From NCBI GenBank assembly GCA_040752025.1, contig JBFMFR010000040.1, positions 1 through 64,000 on the forward strand: 64,000 bases of DNA, written 5' to 3'. Each line of letters begins with the position of its first letter. Within the stretch, counting starts at the first letter, position 1. Shown here piece after piece: positions 40,725 through 49,161 of the stretch. Under the pieces are notes generated by a model. It saw only the letters and a list, made by a program, of their open reading frames with translations, was not told the DNA's origin and did not search any database. The DNA is from JBFMFR01 sp040752025. Its GTDB lineage: Bacteria; Chloroflexota; Anaerolineae; Anaerolineales; UBA4823. The position numbers and the translations under genes were made by a program.

Positions 40725-41561
40725 ATGAGCAGCCCCCAGCCAGGCCCACCCATCTTCATCCGGCATATTGCCCTGCCGCAGGATCATGGTTCGTGGGTTT
40801 TCCTGCTCAGCCCGCTGCTGATCGGCCTGTTTGCGGGCGGCGAATTCTCGCTCGCCACGGACTTTCTCGTTTTGGCTGCACTGGCGGCCTTTCTGATCCG
40901 CCAGCCCGTCACCATTGCGGTGAAAGCTTACAACGGGCGCCGCTCCCGGCGCGATCTGCCCGCAGCGCGTTTTTGGATGGTGGTCTACGCACTGCTGGGG
41001 TTGGCAGCGCTGGCTGGCCTGGTGAGGCTTGGTTTCAGCTATATCCTGCTGCTGGCCCTGCCAGGAGCGCCCGTTTTCGCCTGGCACCTGTACCTGGTCA
41101 GCCGGCGCGCTGAGCGCCGCCAGGCAGGTGTAGAAATCATTGCCAGCGGCGTCCTGGCCCTGGCTGCTCCAGCAGGTCTGTGGGTGGGGTTGGGCTCCCC
41201 AGACCCTTCCGGCTGGTGGCTGTTCGTTTTGACCTGGCTGCAATCCGCAGCTTCGATCGTATATGCCTATCTGCGCCTGGAGCAGCGCGACCTGGCTGAA
41301 ATGCCAGCGCTGCCCAGCCGGCTGCGCATGGCGTGGCGGGCACTGCTCTATACCACTTTCAACTTACTGGTTGTAACAATCCTATCGCTGATGGATATCC
41401 TGCCCCCTTTTCTAGTAGCTCCCTATGCCTTACAATGGTTGGAAACGCTATGGGGCACGTTCAAACCTGCCATCGGCGTAAAACCAACCGCCATTGGCAT
41501 ACGCCAACTGGTGGTTAGCAGCCTGTTCACCGCACTGTTCATCCTGGTCTGGCGTATTTGA
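40725..41561 (+). CDS. YwiC-like membrane protein
   Basis: A 278-residue integral membrane protein with about eight helices. The opening ALPQDHGSWVFLLSPLLIGL (about 16-35) is the signature of the YwiC-like family (PF14256), whose function is unknown. A perfect TATAAT sits 39 nt before the ATG. It may be co-transcribed with the YedF-like gene and the following cytochrome complex. Confidence 0.85.
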   Translation: MSSPQPGPPIFIRHIALPQDHGSWVFLLSPLLIGLFAGGEFSLATDFLVLAALAAFLIRQPVTIAVKAYNGRRSRRDLPAARFWMVVYALLGLAALAGLVRLGFSYILLLALPGAPVFAWHLYLVSRRAERRQAGVEIIASGVLALAAPAGLWVGLGSPDPSGWWLFVLTWLQSAASIVYAYLRLEQRDLAEMPALPSRLRMAWRALLYTTFNLLVVTILSLMDILPPFLVAPYALQWLETLWGTFKPAIGVKPTAIGIRQLVVSSLFTALFILVWRI

Positions 41562-41604
41562 ACCACACCCGTACCCTTCGGGTATATCTTCTTGGAGGCT
41601 AAAC

Positions 41605-41961
41605 ATGACAACTTCACCGGCACAATCCTCAACCGTGATCCTGGTCACACAGGATGGAATGGGCAAAGCTGACACAACTCTGCAGCATAAGTTGATCAAC
41701 ACTTATCTGAGCCTGTTGAATGGATATGATTTGCTGCCTGCGGCAATATGCTTCTACACGGACGGAGTCAAGCTGACCGTAGAGGGCTCTCCGGTGCTCG
41801 AGCAGTTGAAAGCCCTGGAAGCCAAAGGCGTGCGCCTGATCCTGTGCAGCACCTGCCTGAATTACTTTGGCCTGGGCGACAAAGTGCAAGTTGGCATCGT
41901 CGGCGGTATGACCGATATCATCGAAGCCCAATGGAAAGCCGAAAAAGTGATCACACTCTAG
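41605..41961 (+). CDS. DsrE/YedF-like sulfurtransferase-type protein (C-terminal domain only)
   Basis: A 118-residue protein matching the C-terminal DsrE-like domain of YedF: TVILVTQDGMGKADTTLQHKLINTYL, FYTDGVKLTVEGSPVLEQLKALE, and a CSTCLNYFGL cysteine pair (about 80-89). YedF proteins normally also have an N-terminal TusA domain, absent here. The family is linked with selenium or sulfur trafficking, but its reaction is unproven. The start (ATG 41605) has TTGGAGG upstream. Confidence 0.78.
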   Translation: MTTSPAQSSTVILVTQDGMGKADTTLQHKLINTYLSLLNGYDLLPAAICFYTDGVKLTVEGSPVLEQLKALEAKGVRLILCSTCLNYFGLGDKVQVGIVGGMTDIIEAQWKAEKVITL

Positions 41962-42031
41962 GCCCCAATCAGGCAGCAGGCCGCGGGCTCCTAATCGACC
42001 CGGCCGGCTCAGTACCCTCCCCTAAATTTGC

Positions 42032-43066
42032 ATGCGACCCTCTTTCTTCCACCACCTGCACCCACCTACAATCCCTGCTCGCCAATCCCGCCTGCGCTAC
42101 ACGCTGGGGGCCGGCGGCCTGTCCGTTTACCTGGCCCTGGTCTTGCTGGTTACCGGAATCCTGGAGATGTTCTACTACATACCGACTCCAAAAGAAGCTG
42201 GCCCATCGATACAGGTGATCACTTTCCTGGTGCCTTATGGGGCAGTCATCCGCAATATGCACTACTGGGCCGCTCAAGGGATGGTGATCGTGGTTTTATT
42301 ACACCTGCTGCGCGTGGTTTTCACCGGGGCCTACGCGCCCCCGCGCCGCTTCAACTACTTACTCGGCCTGACCCTGCTGGTGCTGACTCTACTCCTGGAT
42401 TTCACCGGATACGTATTACGCTGGGATGAGGGCGTGCGCTGGGCGCTGACCGCCGGGACTAACCTGGTCAAATCGATCCCGTGGATCGGCCACGATTTGT
42501 ACATCCTGATCATGGGCGGGGTCCAACCCGGCGCGCCGACCCTGACGCGCTTCTACGCCTGGCACGTCTTCGGCTTAACCTTGATCCTGGCAGGCATCGG
42601 GGTCTGGCACATTTTCCGTGTACGCCGGGATGGCGGCATCGCTGTGCCGCCGCCAGAACTCCGCCAGGACACAGCCCGCATCACGCGCTTCGAGCTGGTA
42701 CGCCGGGAAGGCCTGGCAGCCCTGATTGCAACGGGCGTCCTGATCGCGGTTGCCACCTTCATACCCGCCCCCCTGGCGCCAGCCATGACCCGGGTTGGCG
42801 CCCAGGCAGCCGATTCTCGTGCTCCCTGGTTCTTCCTGTGGGTGCAGCAACTGCTGCGCCAGGGTGATCCGTTCCTGTTAGGCGTGCTGCTGCCCGCAGG
42901 GGTAATCCTGCTGCTCTCTCTGCTGCCCTACGTGCTGCCCGTCGCCCGCCAGGAAGAGCTGGGCAGGTGGCTGCCGCGCGGCAACCGCCTGTCGCAGATT
43001 ATCGTGGCGATCCTGGGCATTGTGATCATCCTGCTGACGATTCAGGCTGTGCTCGTGTCTGGATGA
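42032..43066 (+). CDS. Cytochrome b of a bc-type quinol oxidase complex
   Basis: A 344-residue protein with about eight to nine helices. The first four helices resemble cytochrome b6/PetB: paired haem-ligand histidines occur in RNMHYWAAQ...LLHLLRV (about 75-91) and YAWHVFGL...GVWHIFRV (about 173-192). The C-terminal part resembles the PetD half but is divergent; no clear PEWY motif is seen. It is followed, with an ATGA overlap, by a multihaem cytochrome, then a Rieske protein. Together they make a quinol:cytochrome c oxidoreductase. Confidence 0.88.
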   Translation: MRPSFFHHLHPPTIPARQSRLRYTLGAGGLSVYLALVLLVTGILEMFYYIPTPKEAGPSIQVITFLVPYGAVIRNMHYWAAQGMVIVVLLHLLRVVFTGAYAPPRRFNYLLGLTLLVLTLLLDFTGYVLRWDEGVRWALTAGTNLVKSIPWIGHDLYILIMGGVQPGAPTLTRFYAWHVFGLTLILAGIGVWHIFRVRRDGGIAVPPPELRQDTARITRFELVRREGLAALIATGVLIAVATFIPAPLAPAMTRVGAQAADSRAPWFFLWVQQLLRQGDPFLLGVLLPAGVILLLSLLPYVLPVARQEELGRWLPRGNRLSQIIVAILGIVIILLTIQAVLVSG

Positions 43067-44337
43067 AACGACCGATCCTTCTCGCATCTGCTCTGTTATT
43101 GCTATCTGTGCTGGTAGCGATGTGGCACACCAGACGCCGGCCTCATCCGGTTGAAATCGTTCCCACGCTCACTGGCGAGGCCGAATACTGCCTGACCTGC
43201 CACGCCGACGTGCCAGAGATCAGTCCATCGCACCCGGTGCAGGCTTTCGGTTGCGTCATCTGTCATGGCGGGCAGCGCCTGGCGCTGCAAGCAGACCTGG
43301 CGCACAGCACTCTGCGCGGCGGGCGCAACCCGTCCAGCCTGGAGGTTGTCGAAGAATCCTGTGGCGGGGCGGACTGCCACAGCGGCGACCCTGCCAGCGA
43401 GAGGAACCACATCCAACGGGGGCTCACCAGCATTCAGGCCACCTACGCTGGCGCGATTGCCAATATCCGCTACACCTTCGGCGCGCAGCCTGACCTGAAC
43501 GCCCTCCAGGGGATCTATGCCATCCAGGATCAAGACCCAGAGAGCCTTACAGGCATCCTTTCTTTGACGGACTTCAATCCAGATCGAGAGACCAACCCAT
43601 CCATCCAGGCTTTTGCACAGAACTGCCTGTATTGTCACCTGTCAGCACAGCCCCTGGAAGGGAAGGAAAACGCGCGCCTGAATGGCTGCGCGGCCTGCCA
43701 CACCCCCAGCGCTGGCATGGATCTATCCGCCCTCAGCGCCGCCTCAGGCCAGCCGGGCATTCACCGCCTGACGACGGCGATGTCTTACTCACAATGCAAC
43801 ACCTGCCACAACCGTGGCAATTACGATTTGCGCCTGATGCAATTCCTGCCGCGCACGGATAAACCGGCTGACCGCCTGAATGATTACTACCAGCCCATCG
43901 CCCAATTCGTGCGCTGCGAATGGACTCTGGACTGCATCGACTGCCACCCCAGATTGGAGGCCATGGGCGATGGTGACCTTTACAACAATCAAAAGGAAAT
44001 CCAATACATCCAGTGCCGCACCTGTCACGGCACGCTGAATGAGCTTCCGCGCACACGAAGGATCACCAGCTTTGATGATTTACCTCTGCGCCTGGCGCGC
44101 CTCAACCCGGTGATCGACCTGAAGCCCGGCGACGTGATCATCGTCACGGAGCGCGGCGAGGCTCTGTGGAACGTCCGCCGGCTGCCAGATGGCACCTTCG
44201 AAGAATTCGGAAAAGCTACCGGCCAACGCTTCACCTTTCGCCCGGTGAAGGGCACGGACTGCCAGCAAAAGCTCGACGAGCAAGACTCCCAGGCCTGCCA
44301 CCAATGCCATGCCGTCCAGCGCGATTCACACCCATAA
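43063..44337 (+). CDS. Multihaem cytochrome c (eight CxxCH plus one CX4CH)
   Basis: A 424-residue protein anchored by one N-terminal helix (about 4-20). Haem sites CxxCH are at 43-47, 64-68, 188-192, 209-213, 245-249, 291-295, 318-322 and 412-416; CGGADCH (100-106) is a possible CX4CH haem site. It takes the place of cytochrome c1 or f in this b/Rieske complex and could carry electrons over a long distance outside the membrane. The domain family is not recognised beyond the multihaem class. The ATG overlaps the cytochrome b stop. Confidence 0.88.
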   Translation: MKRPILLASALLLLSVLVAMWHTRRRPHPVEIVPTLTGEAEYCLTCHADVPEISPSHPVQAFGCVICHGGQRLALQADLAHSTLRGGRNPSSLEVVEESCGGADCHSGDPASERNHIQRGLTSIQATYAGAIANIRYTFGAQPDLNALQGIYAIQDQDPESLTGILSLTDFNPDRETNPSIQAFAQNCLYCHLSAQPLEGKENARLNGCAACHTPSAGMDLSALSAASGQPGIHRLTTAMSYSQCNTCHNRGNYDLRLMQFLPRTDKPADRLNDYYQPIAQFVRCEWTLDCIDCHPRLEAMGDGDLYNNQKEIQYIQCRTCHGTLNELPRTRRITSFDDLPLRLARLNPVIDLKPGDVIIVTERGEALWNVRRLPDGTFEEFGKATGQRFTFRPVKGTDCQQKLDEQDSQACHQCHAVQRDSHP

Positions 44338-44352
44338 ACTGAGATAAGCACC

Positions 44353-44793
44353 ATGTCCACTTCTTCTCCTGAACCCGTTACTCGCCGCGATATCCTCACC
44401 CTGGCCTGGAAAAGCCTGCTCGCCTTGAGCGGGGTGATCGGCCTGGGATGGTTGTGGCGCTTCCTGTCTTACCAGCCCAACCCTGCTCCCACGACCTTGT
44501 TCGACCTGGGGCCTGCCAGCGGCCTGCCTACAGACAAAATCATCACCGTGCCCGACGCAGAAGCCGTCCTGCTGCCCACAGAGCAGGGCCTGAAAGCATT
44601 CAGCCTGGTTTGTCCCCACCTGGGCTGCGAGCTGGAGGCCAAAGAGGATGGGTTTGTCTGTCCCTGTCACGGATCCGAGTTCGAACTGGATGGCAGGCTG
44701 CGCAAAGGCCCTGCCGACAGCTCCATGACGCCGCTGAACCTGGAAATTTCCGATCAAGGCCATTATATCCTGGACAGCGGCTCCGCTCAGTAG
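44353..44793 (+). CDS. Rieske [2Fe-2S] protein of the bc-type complex
   Basis: A 146-residue protein with a Tat-like start (TRRDILTLAW, then a hydrophobic helix about 22-40). It has a complete Rieske site, CPHLGC (about 92-97) and CPCHGSEF (about 108-115). It follows the multihaem gene by 15 nt. It accepts electrons from quinol at cytochrome b and passes them to the multihaem subunit. It is distinct from the Rieske protein at 7790. Confidence 0.93.
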   Translation: MSTSSPEPVTRRDILTLAWKSLLALSGVIGLGWLWRFLSYQPNPAPTTLFDLGPASGLPTDKIITVPDAEAVLLPTEQGLKAFSLVCPHLGCELEAKEDGFVCPCHGSEFELDGRLRKGPADSSMTPLNLEISDQGHYILDSGSAQ

Positions 44794-44939
44794 ATTGAGC
44801 CAGGCCAATACCACTCGTAAGAGGCGCACCCAAAGGGCGCGTTTAGTGTTAAAATACCTGTAAGCTGAAGATCCTCAGGTTCGTCTGCAGAACCACGAGT
44901 TTTAGAGATAACTATCTTATTTAGCACGGAGGAAAAGAC

Positions 44940-45272
44940 ATGTCCGACCAATTTGCACCCGAAATCACCAGCGACGATAAGCTTTGGGCCGCCCTGGGTT
45001 ATCCGATCCCCTTGATCGCCATTATTGTGCTGTTCATGGAGGAGAAGAAAAACCGTCCTTTCATTAAATACCACGCAGTCCAATCGATCCTCTTCAACGT
45101 AATCCTGTTCGTCGCCATCTTCCTGCTCAGCGCAATCACCCTGGGCTTCGGTGCGATCTGCGCCCCATTGTTGTGGCTGGTGGTCTTCTGGCCAGCCTAC
45201 GAATCCTACCAGGGGAAATACCTGGAAATGCCCGTCATTACCAACTTCATGAAGAACCAGGGCTGGGTATAA
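44940..45272 (+). CDS. DUF4870 small membrane protein
   Basis: A 110-residue protein with three predicted helices. DDKLWAALGYPIPLIAIIV, then FIKYHAVQSILFNV and a YQGKYLEMPVI end fit the DUF4870 (Tic20-like) family. Function unknown. It has a strong GGAGGAAAA site and is followed by a clear terminator, so it is probably a single-gene unit. Confidence 0.85.
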   Translation: MSDQFAPEITSDDKLWAALGYPIPLIAIIVLFMEEKKNRPFIKYHAVQSILFNVILFVAIFLLSAITLGFGAICAPLLWLVVFWPAYESYQGKYLEMPVITNFMKNQGWV

Positions 45273-45287
45273 AACCGAGCATCTTTG

Positions 45288-45326
45288 GCCCCCGTTCCCG
45301 TAGCATAGAGAAACGGGGGCTTTTCT
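45288..45326 (+). terminator. Intrinsic terminator after DUF4870 gene
   Basis: GCCCCCGTT (45288-45296) pairs with AACGGGGGC (45312-45320), followed by TTTTCT. A classical rho-independent terminator. Confidence 0.85.
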
Positions 45327-45337
45327 CAAGATTTATC

Positions 45338-45366
45338 TTGACTTTTGTCTGACAACACCTTACAAT
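45338..45366 (+). promoter_or_regulatory. Promoter of the glycine cleavage operon
   Basis: TTGACT (45338-45343) and TACAAT (45361-45366) with a 17-nt spacer, just upstream of the glycine riboswitch. Confidence 0.75.
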
Positions 45367-45404
45367 CAAGCTGTCCAGCCAGTTAGCGCGGCTGGCGATG
45401 AACA

Positions 45405-45625
45405 ATCAGACAAGGCTAGAGGAGAGATCCAGCCAGATGGTTGGACACCGAAGGGGCAAATCTGGCAGAAAGAGCGGCCAGATGAAACTCTCAGGTAAGC
45501 AGGACTCTATTCTTGGAAACCTCTGGAAAGTCTTGCGGCGCAGCCCTGGCTGAACCCGCAAACACCGACGGTGCAAGCATCTCCCTGTGGAGGTGCGAAT
45601 CTCTCAGGTTCCAAACAGAGGCGCA
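45405..45625 (+). ncRNA. Tandem glycine riboswitch
   Basis: Two consecutive glycine aptamers. The first has AGAGGAGAG (45417-45425), CACCGAAGGGGCAAA (45446-45460) and ACTCTCAGGTAAGCAGGAC (45487-45504). The second has CCTCTGG, CACCGACGGTGCAAG (45563-45577) and TCTCTCAGGTTCC...CAGAGG. The conserved cores and the linker fit the class well. It lies between a promoter and gcvH. The 3' side of the second P1 stem touches the base of the following terminator, so glycine binding would favour read-through (an ON switch), as in other gcv operons. Confidence 0.93.
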
Positions 45626-45648
45626 CGCGATCTTAGCGTGCGCCTTTT
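45619..45648 (+). terminator. Terminator controlled by the glycine riboswitch
   Basis: AGGCGCACGC (45619-45628) pairs perfectly over 10 bp with GCGTGCGCCT (45636-45645), then more T. It directly follows the second aptamer and shares its first bases with the P1 3' strand. Confidence 0.8.
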
Positions 45649-45718
45649 CGTTCTCACAGCCTGCGCCAGCTTTCTGTACAACCCTAACCATCTTTTGCTT
45701 CAAACAAGGAGAGAAACC

Positions 45719-46108
45719 ATGAATATCCCGACTGACCTGAAATATACTGAGAATGATGAATGGATTAAAGTTGAAGGCAACGTTGGCACAATCGGTATCA
45801 CCGATCATGCCCAAGAACAGCTCTCGGACATCGTATTCGTAGAGATCGTCCTTTCCGAGGGCGACACGGTTAATAAAGCGGACACCTGCGCCACGCTGGA
45901 ATCCGTCAAAGCAGCCGCTGATGTTTACTTGCCAGCAGGCGGCAAGGTGATCGCTGTCAACGAGGCGCTTCCCGATGCCCCCGAGACAGTCAACAGCGAT
46001 CCATATGGGGAGGCCTGGATGGTCAAGATCGAAATCGGCGATCCTGGCGAGCTGGATAGCCTGTTGGACGCGGCTGCTTACGAGAAATTCCTGGCCGAGA
46101 AAGAGTAA
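45719..46108 (+). CDS. gcvH: Glycine cleavage system H protein
   Basis: A 129-residue lipoyl carrier that shuttles the aminomethyl group in glycine cleavage. The lipoylated Lys is in ATLESVKAAADVY (about 58-70). ATG 45719 follows AAGGAGAGAAACC; the longer frame from 45587 runs through the riboswitch and is not real. It is the first gene of the riboswitch-controlled operon. Confidence 0.97.
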   Translation: MNIPTDLKYTENDEWIKVEGNVGTIGITDHAQEQLSDIVFVEIVLSEGDTVNKADTCATLESVKAAADVYLPAGGKVIAVNEALPDAPETVNSDPYGEAWMVKIEIGDPGELDSLLDAAAYEKFLAEKE

Positions 46109-46114
46109 TCTGAT

Positions 46115-47479
46115 ATGTATATTCCCCATACCGAATCTGACCGGGAGGCGATGCTGCGGACGATTGGCCTGAAACAAATTCAAGATTTGTTCCAGGTCGT
46201 GCCTGCCAGGCATCGTTTCCCCCAGTTGAGATTGCCGCCAGCGCTGACCGAGATGGAAACGGTTGCAGAGCTTGGCGACATCGCGGCCGCGAACGAAACC
46301 GTCCAGGAGTTGGCCTGTTTCTTAGGCGCGGGCGCTTACCATCACTATGTTCCCTCTGTGGTGGATTCGATCATCCGCCGCGGCGAGTTCGCTACCGCAT
46401 ATACCCCTTACCAGCCCGAGGTTTCTCAAGGCACGTTGCAAGCCATCTTCGACTACCAGAGCCTGGTAGCCACCCTGACCGGCATGGATCTCTCCAATGC
46501 ATCCCACTACGATGGCGCTACCGCAGTCGCCGAGGCAGTCAGCCTGGCATATGCCAACTTCCGCGGGAAGCGCAACAAGGTGGTACTCTCCCCAGCGCTG
46601 CATCCCCAGTATCGCCAAACTTTGCGCACCTATAACCACGGCGCACCAATCCAGATCGCGGGTGATGAGGACAGCGCCAATTTGCTGGCCGGTCCTGAAG
46701 CGCTGATCCCTCTGATCGATATGGACACCGCCCTGGTGATCGTGCAGTACCCGGATTTCTTCGGGCGCATTTACGATTACACTGCCCTGGCCGAAGCAGC
46801 CCATGCTGCCGGGGCGCTGTTAGCCGTAGCCGTCAACCCGCTGGCGTTAGGATTGCTGACGCCACCTGGCGATTTCGGCGCAGATATCGTCACCGGTGAG
46901 GGCCAGCCGCTGGGCATCCCGCTTTCTTATGGCGGTCCATACCTGGGCATCTTCGCCACGCGCCAGGAATTCGTGCGCAAGATGGCCGGGCGCCTGGTAG
47001 GCGAAACGGTCGACAATCGCGGCCAGCGCGCTTATGTGCTCACCCTGACAGCCCGCGAGCAGCACATCCGCCGCGAAAAAGCCACCTCGAACATCTGCAC
47101 CAACCAGGCGTTGATGGCCCTGGCTTCTACCGTCTATATGAGCATGCTCGGCAAGAACGGCCTGCGCGAGGTAGCCGAACTGTGCTACCAGAAGGCGCAT
47201 TACGCCGCCAAGCAGATCGCGGCCCTGCCGGGTTATGAACTTTGGACAAAAACACCCTTCTTCCACGAGTTTGTCGTACGTTGTCCTTACCCTGTTGCCG
47301 ATATCAACGAACACCTGTTGGAGCATGGCATCCTGGGAGGCTACGATCTCAGCCAGGATTATCCAGAGATGGAGAACAGCATGCTGATCGCCGTCACTGA
47401 GATGAACTCTAAGGATGAAATCGATGCGCTGGTCGAAGTTCTGAACGAGATCGAGTCCGCGGAGGTGTCCAATGACTGA
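46115..47479 (+). CDS. gcvPA: Glycine dehydrogenase (decarboxylating) subunit 1
   Basis: A 454-residue protein, the alpha half of the split PLP-dependent P protein. Recognisable parts are YIPHTESDREAMLRTIG at the start, GAGAYHHYVPSVVDSI, FATAYTPYQPEVSQGTLQ and YGGPYLGIFA. It decarboxylates glycine with subunit 2. It starts 6 nt after gcvH and overlaps gcvPB by 8 nt. Confidence 0.97.
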   Translation: MYIPHTESDREAMLRTIGLKQIQDLFQVVPARHRFPQLRLPPALTEMETVAELGDIAAANETVQELACFLGAGAYHHYVPSVVDSIIRRGEFATAYTPYQPEVSQGTLQAIFDYQSLVATLTGMDLSNASHYDGATAVAEAVSLAYANFRGKRNKVVLSPALHPQYRQTLRTYNHGAPIQIAGDEDSANLLAGPEALIPLIDMDTALVIVQYPDFFGRIYDYTALAEAAHAAGALLAVAVNPLALGLLTPPGDFGADIVTGEGQPLGIPLSYGGPYLGIFATRQEFVRKMAGRLVGETVDNRGQRAYVLTLTAREQHIRREKATSNICTNQALMALASTVYMSMLGKNGLREVAELCYQKAHYAAKQIAALPGYELWTKTPFFHEFVVRCPYPVADINEHLLEHGILGGYDLSQDYPEMENSMLIAVTEMNSKDEIDALVEVLNEIESAEVSND

Positions 47480-48938
47480 ACCCTTGCTGTGTGAATTATC
47501 TGTTACGGGCCGCAGGGCGATCCGCTTTCCGGAGCCGGACGTACCCGAAACCAACCTGCCCGAAGGGTTGACCCGCGAGCACCTGCCCCTGCCTGAGCTC
47601 TCCGAAGTAGATGTGGTCAGGCATTTCACGCGCCTTTCCCAACTGAACTACAGCATCGACTCCGGCATGTATCCCCTGGGCTCGTGCACGATGAAGTACA
47701 ACCCCAAGGTGAACGAGGAAATGGCGCGCCTGCCCGGCTTTGCGCACACGCACCCGCTGCAGCCCATCGAAACCGTACAGGGCAACCTGTTGCTCATGTT
47801 CGAAATACAGGAGTGGCTCAAAGAGATCGGTGGCTTCGCTGGCGTTACCTTACAGCCAGCCGCCGGCGCGCAGGGCGAGCTAACCGGCATTCTGATCATC
47901 CGCGCCTACCACGAGTCGCGCAACGATACCCGGCGCGTCAAAGTATTGATCCCCGATTCGGCGCACGGCACCAACCCGGCTACCTCTGCGATGAGCGGTC
48001 TGCAAGTGGTGCAGCTTCCATCCGACGCACGCGGCAACGTTGACCTGCAAGCCCTCAAGGCGGAATGTGACGAGACGCTGGCTGGCTTGATGCTCACCAA
48101 CCCCAACACGCTCGGCCTTTTCGACGAAAACGTTGAGGAAGTCTGCCGCATGGTGCACGAAGCTGGCGGCCTGATCTACGGAGACGGCGCCAATATGAAC
48201 GCTCTGCTCGGCATCGTCCGCCCCGGCGACCTGGGCATCGATGTGCTGCATTACAACCTGCACAAGACCTTCTCCACGCCGCACGGCGGCGGCGGACCTG
48301 GCTCTGGCCCTGTCGGCGTCGCCGACCATTTGATCGATTTCCTGCCTGCTCCGATCGTCGATATCGTCGAAGAAGGCGATGACGAGATCCCTCCGCTCTA
48401 CGGGTTGGTGACGCCGCCCAAGAGCATCGGGCGTGTCAAATCCTTCCTGGGGCAGTTCGGCATGATCGTGCGGGCTTACACCTATATGCGCATGAACGGC
48501 GGCGAGGGCCTGCGGCAGGTCTCCGAGTACGCCGTGCTGAACGCCAATTACCTGATGCACAAGCTCAAAGGTGCTTACCATCTGCCGTACGACCGCGTTT
48601 GTATGCACGAGTTCGTGTTGGAAGGCCGCTGGGACGATGCTGAAGAAATCCACGCCCTGGATATCTCTAAGCGCCTGATGGATTACAACTTGCACCCGCC
48701 GACCAACTATTTCCCGCTGATCGTGCACGAGGCCTTGATGATCGAGCCGACCGAGACGGAGAGCAAACAAACCCTGGACCAGTTCGCAGAGGTGATGCTC
48801 AAAATCGCCGAGGAAGCGCACACCCAACCCGAACTGCTCAAATCTGCGCCACACAATACACCTGTTGGCCGCCTGGACGAAGTCAAGGCAGCCAAAGAGC
48901 TGGTGCTGTGCTGCGGGCTTGAGCCGCTCGAAGCCTGA
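47472..48938 (+). CDS. gcvPB: Glycine dehydrogenase (decarboxylating) subunit 2
   Basis: A 488-residue protein, the beta half of the split P protein. The PLP lysine is in DVLHYNLHKTFSTPHGGGGPG (His-Lys of the LHKTF motif). SMYPLGSCTMKYNPK and DSAHGTNPATSAM are also typical. It ends the operon; gcvT and the lipoamide dehydrogenase gene are not adjacent and must lie elsewhere for a working system. Confidence 0.97.
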   Translation: MTEPLLCELSVTGRRAIRFPEPDVPETNLPEGLTREHLPLPELSEVDVVRHFTRLSQLNYSIDSGMYPLGSCTMKYNPKVNEEMARLPGFAHTHPLQPIETVQGNLLLMFEIQEWLKEIGGFAGVTLQPAAGAQGELTGILIIRAYHESRNDTRRVKVLIPDSAHGTNPATSAMSGLQVVQLPSDARGNVDLQALKAECDETLAGLMLTNPNTLGLFDENVEEVCRMVHEAGGLIYGDGANMNALLGIVRPGDLGIDVLHYNLHKTFSTPHGGGGPGSGPVGVADHLIDFLPAPIVDIVEEGDDEIPPLYGLVTPPKSIGRVKSFLGQFGMIVRAYTYMRMNGGEGLRQVSEYAVLNANYLMHKLKGAYHLPYDRVCMHEFVLEGRWDDAEEIHALDISKRLMDYNLHPPTNYFPLIVHEALMIEPTETESKQTLDQFAEVMLKIAEEAHTQPELLKSAPHNTPVGRLDEVKAAKELVLCCGLEPLEA

Positions 48939-49161
48939 TCCTTTCACTAAACGCCTTTATGAGCATACCGCTCCGCTCTGATTGCTCAGAAAGGCCAAAC
49001 CAACCCGCGGGCCGTGGTCTGTAAAGCGGTCAAACTTCTCTGGCTAAACAGCTCGAAAAGGATGATCAACAGGCCATGGCCCGTGTCGTTTTCTGCTTCC
49101 CCACACTTTAGTGTTACAATAAACTCCCGTTCTTTAGCAAAACCACTCCTCGAGAAATAAG
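48939..49161. other. Intergenic region after gcvPB
   Basis: No gene or tRNA is recognised. CGGGCCGTGG near 49007 can pair with CCATGGCCCG near 49073-49082 (ten pairs, one G-T), with GTTTTCT after it, so this may be a long-loop terminator. TACAAT at about 49114-49119 could be the -10 for the nucleoside kinase gene. Confidence 0.4.

Noticed and set aside
41568..41583. TACCC-TTC-GGGTA hairpin as a terminator before the YedF-like gene
   Set aside because: It is a short stable hairpin without a T-run and lies just before a ribosome-binding site; read-through is more likely.
47880..48947. 355-residue minus-strand frame over gcvPB
   Set aside because: Antisense shadow of an unmistakable glycine dehydrogenase subunit.
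48939..49161. Possible tRNA or small RNA in the gap after gcvPB
   Set aside because: No cloverleaf, no TTCRA loop; only a long inverted repeat and a promoter-like hexamer are visible.
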